A DNA stretch of 21,147 nt, from contig DDKN01000014.1 in the NCBI GenBank assembly GCA_002339725.1, positions 1 to 21,147 on the forward strand, read 5' to 3'. Position numbers and translations under genes: made by a program. The notes beneath the pieces are model-generated. The model made no database searches. It saw only the letters and a program-made list of their open reading frames with translations, and had not been told where the DNA came from. How positions within the stretch are numbered: position 1 is the stretch's first letter; each line of letters starts with the position of its first letter. Origin of the DNA: Thiobacillus sp. UBA2597. Its GTDB lineage: Bacteria; Pseudomonadota; Gammaproteobacteria; Burkholderiales; Thiobacillaceae. Shown here in pieces: positions 18,621-21,147 of this stretch.

Positions 18621-18880
18621 GCGAAGACAGCCTGCTCGAATTCCCCTGCGACTTCCCGATCAAGATCATGGGCAGCCGCACCGACGACTTCGCCCAGACC
18701 ATGCTCGAGATCGTGCTGCGCCACGCGCCCGACTTCGCCGCCGAGACCATTGAGATGCGGGCCTCCCGTGCCGGCAATTACCTCTCCATCACCTGCACCA
18801 TCCGCGCCACCTCCAAGGCCCAGCTCGACGCGCTCTATCGGGAGCTGACGGCGCACCCCATGGTCAAGGTCGTGCTCTAG
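18617..18880 (+). CDS. ybeD: YbeD-family protein (DUF493)
   Basis: An 87-residue small cytoplasmic protein of the YbeD/DUF493 family, an ACT-like alpha-beta fold of uncertain regulatory role. Typical stretches are LEFPCDFPIKIMG (7-19), FAQTMLEIVLRHAPDF (25-40), SRAGNYLSITCTIRATSK (50-67) and QLDALYRELTAHPMVKVVL at the end. It overlaps dat by four bases. In many proteobacteria it lies directly before lipB; here three minus-strand genes intervene. Its TAG overlaps the stop of the opposing gene within CTAG. Confidence 0.93.
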   Translation: MSEDSLLEFPCDFPIKIMGSRTDDFAQTMLEIVLRHAPDFAAETIEMRASRAGNYLSITCTIRATSKAQLDALYRELTAHPMVKVVL

Positions 18881-19257
18881 GCCGGTGGATCGCCCGCGTT
18901 CGGGCACACCTTGAGCGAAAGCAGCACTGCGCTGCCGATGCCGATCAGGATGAGGCCCGCGATGCGCAGCCATTCGGCCTGGATGAAATGGAATACCGAA
19001 ACCCCGCCCAGGGCCAGCATCAGGCCCAGGCCCACCCAGCGGGTGCGGCGACTGATGCAGCGCTTCTGTTCCCAGTCGCGCACCGTCGGCCCGAACAGCC
19101 GGCTCGACAGCACCCAGGCGTGCATGCGCGGCGAAGACTTGGCAAAACAGCCCACCGCCAGCAGCACGAAGGGCGTGGTCGGCAGCAGCGGCAGCACCAG
19201 GCCGGCGCTGGCCAGCAGCAGGAACACCAGGCCGAGCAGGGTCCACAGGTTGAACAT
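18877..19257 (-). CDS. DUF454 (YbaN-like) inner-membrane protein
   Basis: A 126-residue membrane protein of the YbaN/DUF454 family, function unknown. Hydrophobic helices lie at about 5-35 and 73-113. The family signature GLVLPLLPTTPFVLLAVGCF (19-38) is followed by a charged loop with the WVLSSRLFGPTVRDWEQ stretch (48-64) and several Arg residues. The ATG at 19257 has AGGA about 5 bases upstream. It starts 6 bp after the thioesterase gene, so the two form an operon. It ends convergent with ybeD. Confidence 0.88.
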   Translation of the reverse strand: MFNLWTLLGLVFLLLASAGLVLPLLPTTPFVLLAVGCFAKSSPRMHAWVLSSRLFGPTVRDWEQKRCISRRTRWVGLGLMLALGGVSVFHFIQAEWLRIAGLILIGIGSAVLLSLKVCPNAGDPPA

Positions 19258-19263
19258 GGTGTC

Positions 19264-19686
19264 CTAGCCCGTCTTGCCCTTGGCGCCCACCTTGGCGTCG
19301 AACCGGGCCTTGTCGATGACGAAGCGCTCGTGCCGGCCGCGCGAGATCGTATCGACGCCGTCGTGTGCCTCCACCGCGAACACCAGGCGCCGGCCGTCCA
19401 CCTCCACCAGTTCCACCGTCGCCGTCACTTCCAGGCCGGGCGGCGTCGCCGCCTCGTGACTGACGTCGATGTGGGTGCCCACCGTCTGTTCGCGCGGCCA
19501 GTCCAGGTGCGGGTTCACCGCCTTGATGCAGGCCCACTCCAGAAAGCCGACCAGAAAGCCGGTGGCGAACACCTCGGGCATGGCGACGAACTCCGGCGCC
19601 TCGGGGTAGAGCGCCGGCACGGTCTTCGAGGGCGGCACGGTGAATTTGTGCTCGTAGCGGATGCCGGGTTTGAGGGTGGGTTTCAT
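19264..19686 (-). CDS. FlK-like hotdog thioesterase
   Basis: A 140-residue hotdog-fold acyl-CoA thioesterase of the fluoroacetyl-CoA thioesterase (FlK) type. The start MKPTLKPGI and the block MPEVFATGFLVGFLEWACIK (36-55) are family-like. Thr42, Glu50 and His77 align with the FlK catalytic Thr42, Glu50 and His76, and GTHIDVSHEAATPPG (70-84) fits the active-site loop. Most members probably remove small or toxic acyl groups from CoA; fluoroacetyl-CoA activity is not implied. I chose the ATG at 19686; the frame extends upstream but those residues come from the palindromic repeat at 19741-19806 and other non-family sequence. It is followed by the DUF454 gene. Confidence 0.88.
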   Translation of the reverse strand: MKPTLKPGIRYEHKFTVPPSKTVPALYPEAPEFVAMPEVFATGFLVGFLEWACIKAVNPHLDWPREQTVGTHIDVSHEAATPPGLEVTATVELVEVDGRRLVFAVEAHDGVDTISRGRHERFVIDKARFDAKVGAKGKTG

Positions 19687-19740
19687 GGCGGGTTTTCTTG
19701 ACCGGATGGCGTGATTGTAGGGCACATCGAAGGACACATT

Positions 19741-19806
19741 CGTCGTTCCCGCGAAAGCGGGAACCCAGTAATAAAAACTGGATTCCTGCCTTCGCGGGGA
19801 TGACAG
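19741..19806. repeat. Nested inverted repeat of the TTCCCGCGAAAGCGGGAA type
   Basis: Two units face each other. The left unit (19741-19769) contains the palindrome TTCCCGCGAAAGCGGGAA and ends CCCAGT. The right unit (19777-19806) starts ACTGGATTCC and carries CTTCGCGGGGATGAC, the approximate reverse complement of the left. The whole is an imperfect palindrome with an AT-rich centre. This is a familiar intergenic repeat style of beta- and gammaproteobacteria (ATTCCC-type, similar to the core of Neisseria dRS3), possibly mobilised or used as a hairpin. It sits between the thioesterase and phosphatase-like genes. Confidence 0.85.
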
Positions 19807-19823
19807 ATAGGCAAAACCGTCCC

Positions 19824-20264
19824 TTATGCCCCGCGCGCCAGCACCTCGTCGATGAACGCCTGCCAGGTCGCGTTCGGCTGCCACACCGCCCGCATCGGGA
19901 ACGATGCGGCCTCTTCATCCTCGCCCAGCACCAGCCGGCGATAAAGATAGACGAAGGTCGACACCCGCATGTTCCTGGCGCAATGCAGCCAGATGCGCCG
20001 CCCGGCGAAGGCCCGCATCACGCCGAGGAACTGCTCGAACTGCGCAAGTTTGGGCCGCTCCCATTCGACCGGGATCTGCACATAGGTCAGCCCTTGTTCG
20101 GTCACTCGCTCCGCCTCGCCGGCCAGGGCGTTGGACGAGGTCGGCAGGGCGAGGTTGATCACCACCTCGATGCCGAGATCGGGCAGGTGCCGGATGTCCC
20201 GCTCGGAGAGCTGGCCCGAGGTCCAGAGCCAGTCGAAGACCTGGTGGGTGTTTTCGGCGTCCAT
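19824..20264 (-). CDS. Protein-tyrosine-phosphatase-like protein with atypical P-loop
   Basis: A 146-residue cytoplasmic protein resembling small dual-specificity-type phosphatases. It has an early WTSGQLSERDIRHLPDLGIE segment (14-33), VVINLAL (34-40), the IPVEWERP stretch (64-71) where these folds carry a general-acid loop, and a P-loop-like HCARNMRVS (94-102) with Cys95. The usual motif is C-X5-R; here arginines are at +2 and +5 but Val occupies +6, so activity is uncertain. I chose the ATG at 20264; a TTG at 20309 would add 15 residues without family likeness. It ends 137 bp before the thioesterase start, with a repeat between. Confidence 0.8.
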   Translation of the reverse strand: MDAENTHQVFDWLWTSGQLSERDIRHLPDLGIEVVINLALPTSSNALAGEAERVTEQGLTYVQIPVEWERPKLAQFEQFLGVMRAFAGRRIWLHCARNMRVSTFVYLYRRLVLGEDEEAASFPMRAVWQPNATWQAFIDEVLARGA

Positions 20265-20303
20265 GCCCTGATTCAGAGACGACGCACGCTCTGGCCCTGC
20301 TTG

Positions 20304-20320
20304 AGCCAATTGTTTTGGCT
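20304..20320. promoter_or_regulatory. Inverted repeat in the phosphatase-like/lipB divergent region
   Basis: AGCCAA and TTGGCT form a perfect 6-bp inverted repeat around a 5-base loop, extendable by two weaker pairs. TTGGCTT recurs at 20331-20337, 16 bases from its first copy. In a divergent intergenic region this could be an operator; no specific regulator is implied. The rest of 20265-20454 is AT-richer than its surroundings, but I could not assign a firm promoter. Confidence 0.3.
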
Positions 20321-20454
20321 TAGGCGCCCATTGGCTTGCCGGACCATTCTGTCCCCATTTCCCCTATCATTACGCCCCTCCCTTGTTTTTCTGATTAGCC
20401 GACGTTCGTGCATTTAATGCCTGCTTTTCATCCTTGGCAATCCCCGGCACGATC

Positions 20455-21108
20455 ATGAGCCTGCCGATCAATGTGCGCGTGCTGGGCCGGGTGGCCTATG
20501 AGCCGACCTGGCGCGCGATGCAGGAATTTACCGTTAGCCGCGGGCCGGACACGGTGGATGAGATCTGGTTCGTCGAGCACCCACCGGTGTTCACCCTGGG
20601 CCAGGCCGGCAAGAGGGAACACCTGCTGCGCGACATCGGCATCCCGGTCGTGCCCATCGACCGCGGCGGCCAGGTGACCTATCACGGGCCGGGCCAGCTG
20701 GTGGCCTACCTGCTGATCGACCTCAAACGCCGCGGCATCGGGGTGAAGGAGCTGGTGCGGCGCATGGAGCAGGCCATCATCGACCTGTTGGCCGAATACG
20801 GCATCCGTGCCCAGCGCAAGGCTGGCGCGCCCGGGGTGTATGTGAACGATGCCAAGATCGCGGCGCTGGGGCTGCGCATCAAGCACGGCTGCAGCTACCA
20901 CGGCCTCGCGCTCAACCTGGACATGGACCTGGCGCCGTTCTCGGCGATCAATCCCTGCGGCTATCAGGGCATGGCGGTAACCCAGTTGCGCGATCTGGGC
21001 ATCGAGGTGGATTACGGCGTCGTGGCGGACGGCCTGTTGCGCAATCTGGAGTTTCAGTTCGCGCGGGATCAGGCGGTGGGGAAGAAGGGGCAGGAATCAG
21101 GGGTTTGA
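20455..21108 (+). CDS. lipB: Octanoyl-[acyl-carrier-protein]:protein N-octanoyltransferase
   Basis: A 217-residue LipB that moves octanoate from acyl carrier protein to lipoyl domains, the first step of lipoate synthesis. The family signature is RGGQVTYHGPGQLVAY (70-85). Active-site residues are Lys134 (DAKIAALG) and Cys168 (INPCGYQG), and the HGLALNLDMDLAPF block (149-162) is conserved. I chose the ATG at 20455; an in-frame TTG at 20434 lacks a good ribosome binding site, although the site for the ATG is also weak. The partner lipA is expected just beyond the right edge but is not in the window. Confidence 0.96.
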   Translation: MSLPINVRVLGRVAYEPTWRAMQEFTVSRGPDTVDEIWFVEHPPVFTLGQAGKREHLLRDIGIPVVPIDRGGQVTYHGPGQLVAYLLIDLKRRGIGVKELVRRMEQAIIDLLAEYGIRAQRKAGAPGVYVNDAKIAALGLRIKHGCSYHGLALNLDMDLAPFSAINPCGYQGMAVTQLRDLGIEVDYGVVADGLLRNLEFQFARDQAVGKKGQESGV

Positions 21109-21147
21109 GTGCGCGAAAGGCCGTTGGCCGGGGCCGCCCGGCAGCGG

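Noticed and set aside
19741..19806. Possible CRISPR or insertion-sequence end
   Set aside because: Only one pair of inverted units, no spacers, no transposase and no target duplication visible; it fits a known style of intergenic palindromic repeat.
19687..19884. 66-residue N-terminal extension of the thioesterase
   Set aside because: It is translated from the palindromic repeat and part of the neighbouring gene, while homology starts at 19686.
21109..21147. Sequence after lipB
   Set aside because: Only 39 bases remain; no start of lipA or terminator can be supported.

Overview
The window is a GC-rich proteobacterial chromosome segment, most likely from a betaproteobacterium. The main grounds are the gene order: gatCAB divergent from mreBCD-mrdA-rodA, then rlpA, a PBP5/6 carboxypeptidase, dat, ybeD and lipB. 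The lineage is inferred from this order and from protein likeness. No rRNA, tRNA, CRISPR array, insertion sequence or prophage was seen, and no gene-free stretch exceeds about 190 bp.

Left part (1-6113, minus strand): two consecutive modules, each made of a PhnD-like periplasmic binding protein followed by a membrane histidine kinase. The order of transcription is binding protein 1 (6113-5259), a three-PAS kinase (5252-2724), lipoprotein binding protein 2 (2623-1697) and a HAMP/PAS kinase (1700-1, cut by the window edge). No ABC permease or ATPase accompanies them, so they look like ligand-sensing units rather than importers. The two kinase cores are close paralogues while the input domains differ.

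Centre-left (6249-9896, minus strand): gatC-gatA-small protein-gatB. GatCAB is the amidotransferase that converts mischarged Glu-tRNA(Gln) and Asp-tRNA(Asn). GatB carries an in-frame insertion derived from a palindromic repeat. An unrecognised 108-residue protein with a strong ribosome binding site sits between gatA and gatB.

Centre-right (9979-18880, plus strand): a tightly packed cell-elongation and envelope cluster: mreB, mreC, mreD, mrdA (PBP2), rodA, rlpA, a D,D-carboxypeptidase, a D-amino acid aminotransferase and ybeD (DUF493). Most of mreC-mreD-mrdA-rodA-rlpA and dat-ybeD overlap by 1-4 bases (ATGA or TGATG), which suggests translational coupling. MreBCD, PBP2 and RodA form the elongasome; RlpA and the carboxypeptidase remodel peptidoglycan; the aminotransferase may link D-alanine to D-glutamate supply.

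Right part (18877-21147): three minus-strand accessory genes (a DUF454/YbaN membrane protein, an FlK-like hotdog thioesterase, a protein-tyrosine-phosphatase-like protein with an atypical P-loop) lie between ybeD and lipB, genes that are commonly adjacent. A nested palindromic repeat lies within this block. lipB, on the plus strand, ends the window.
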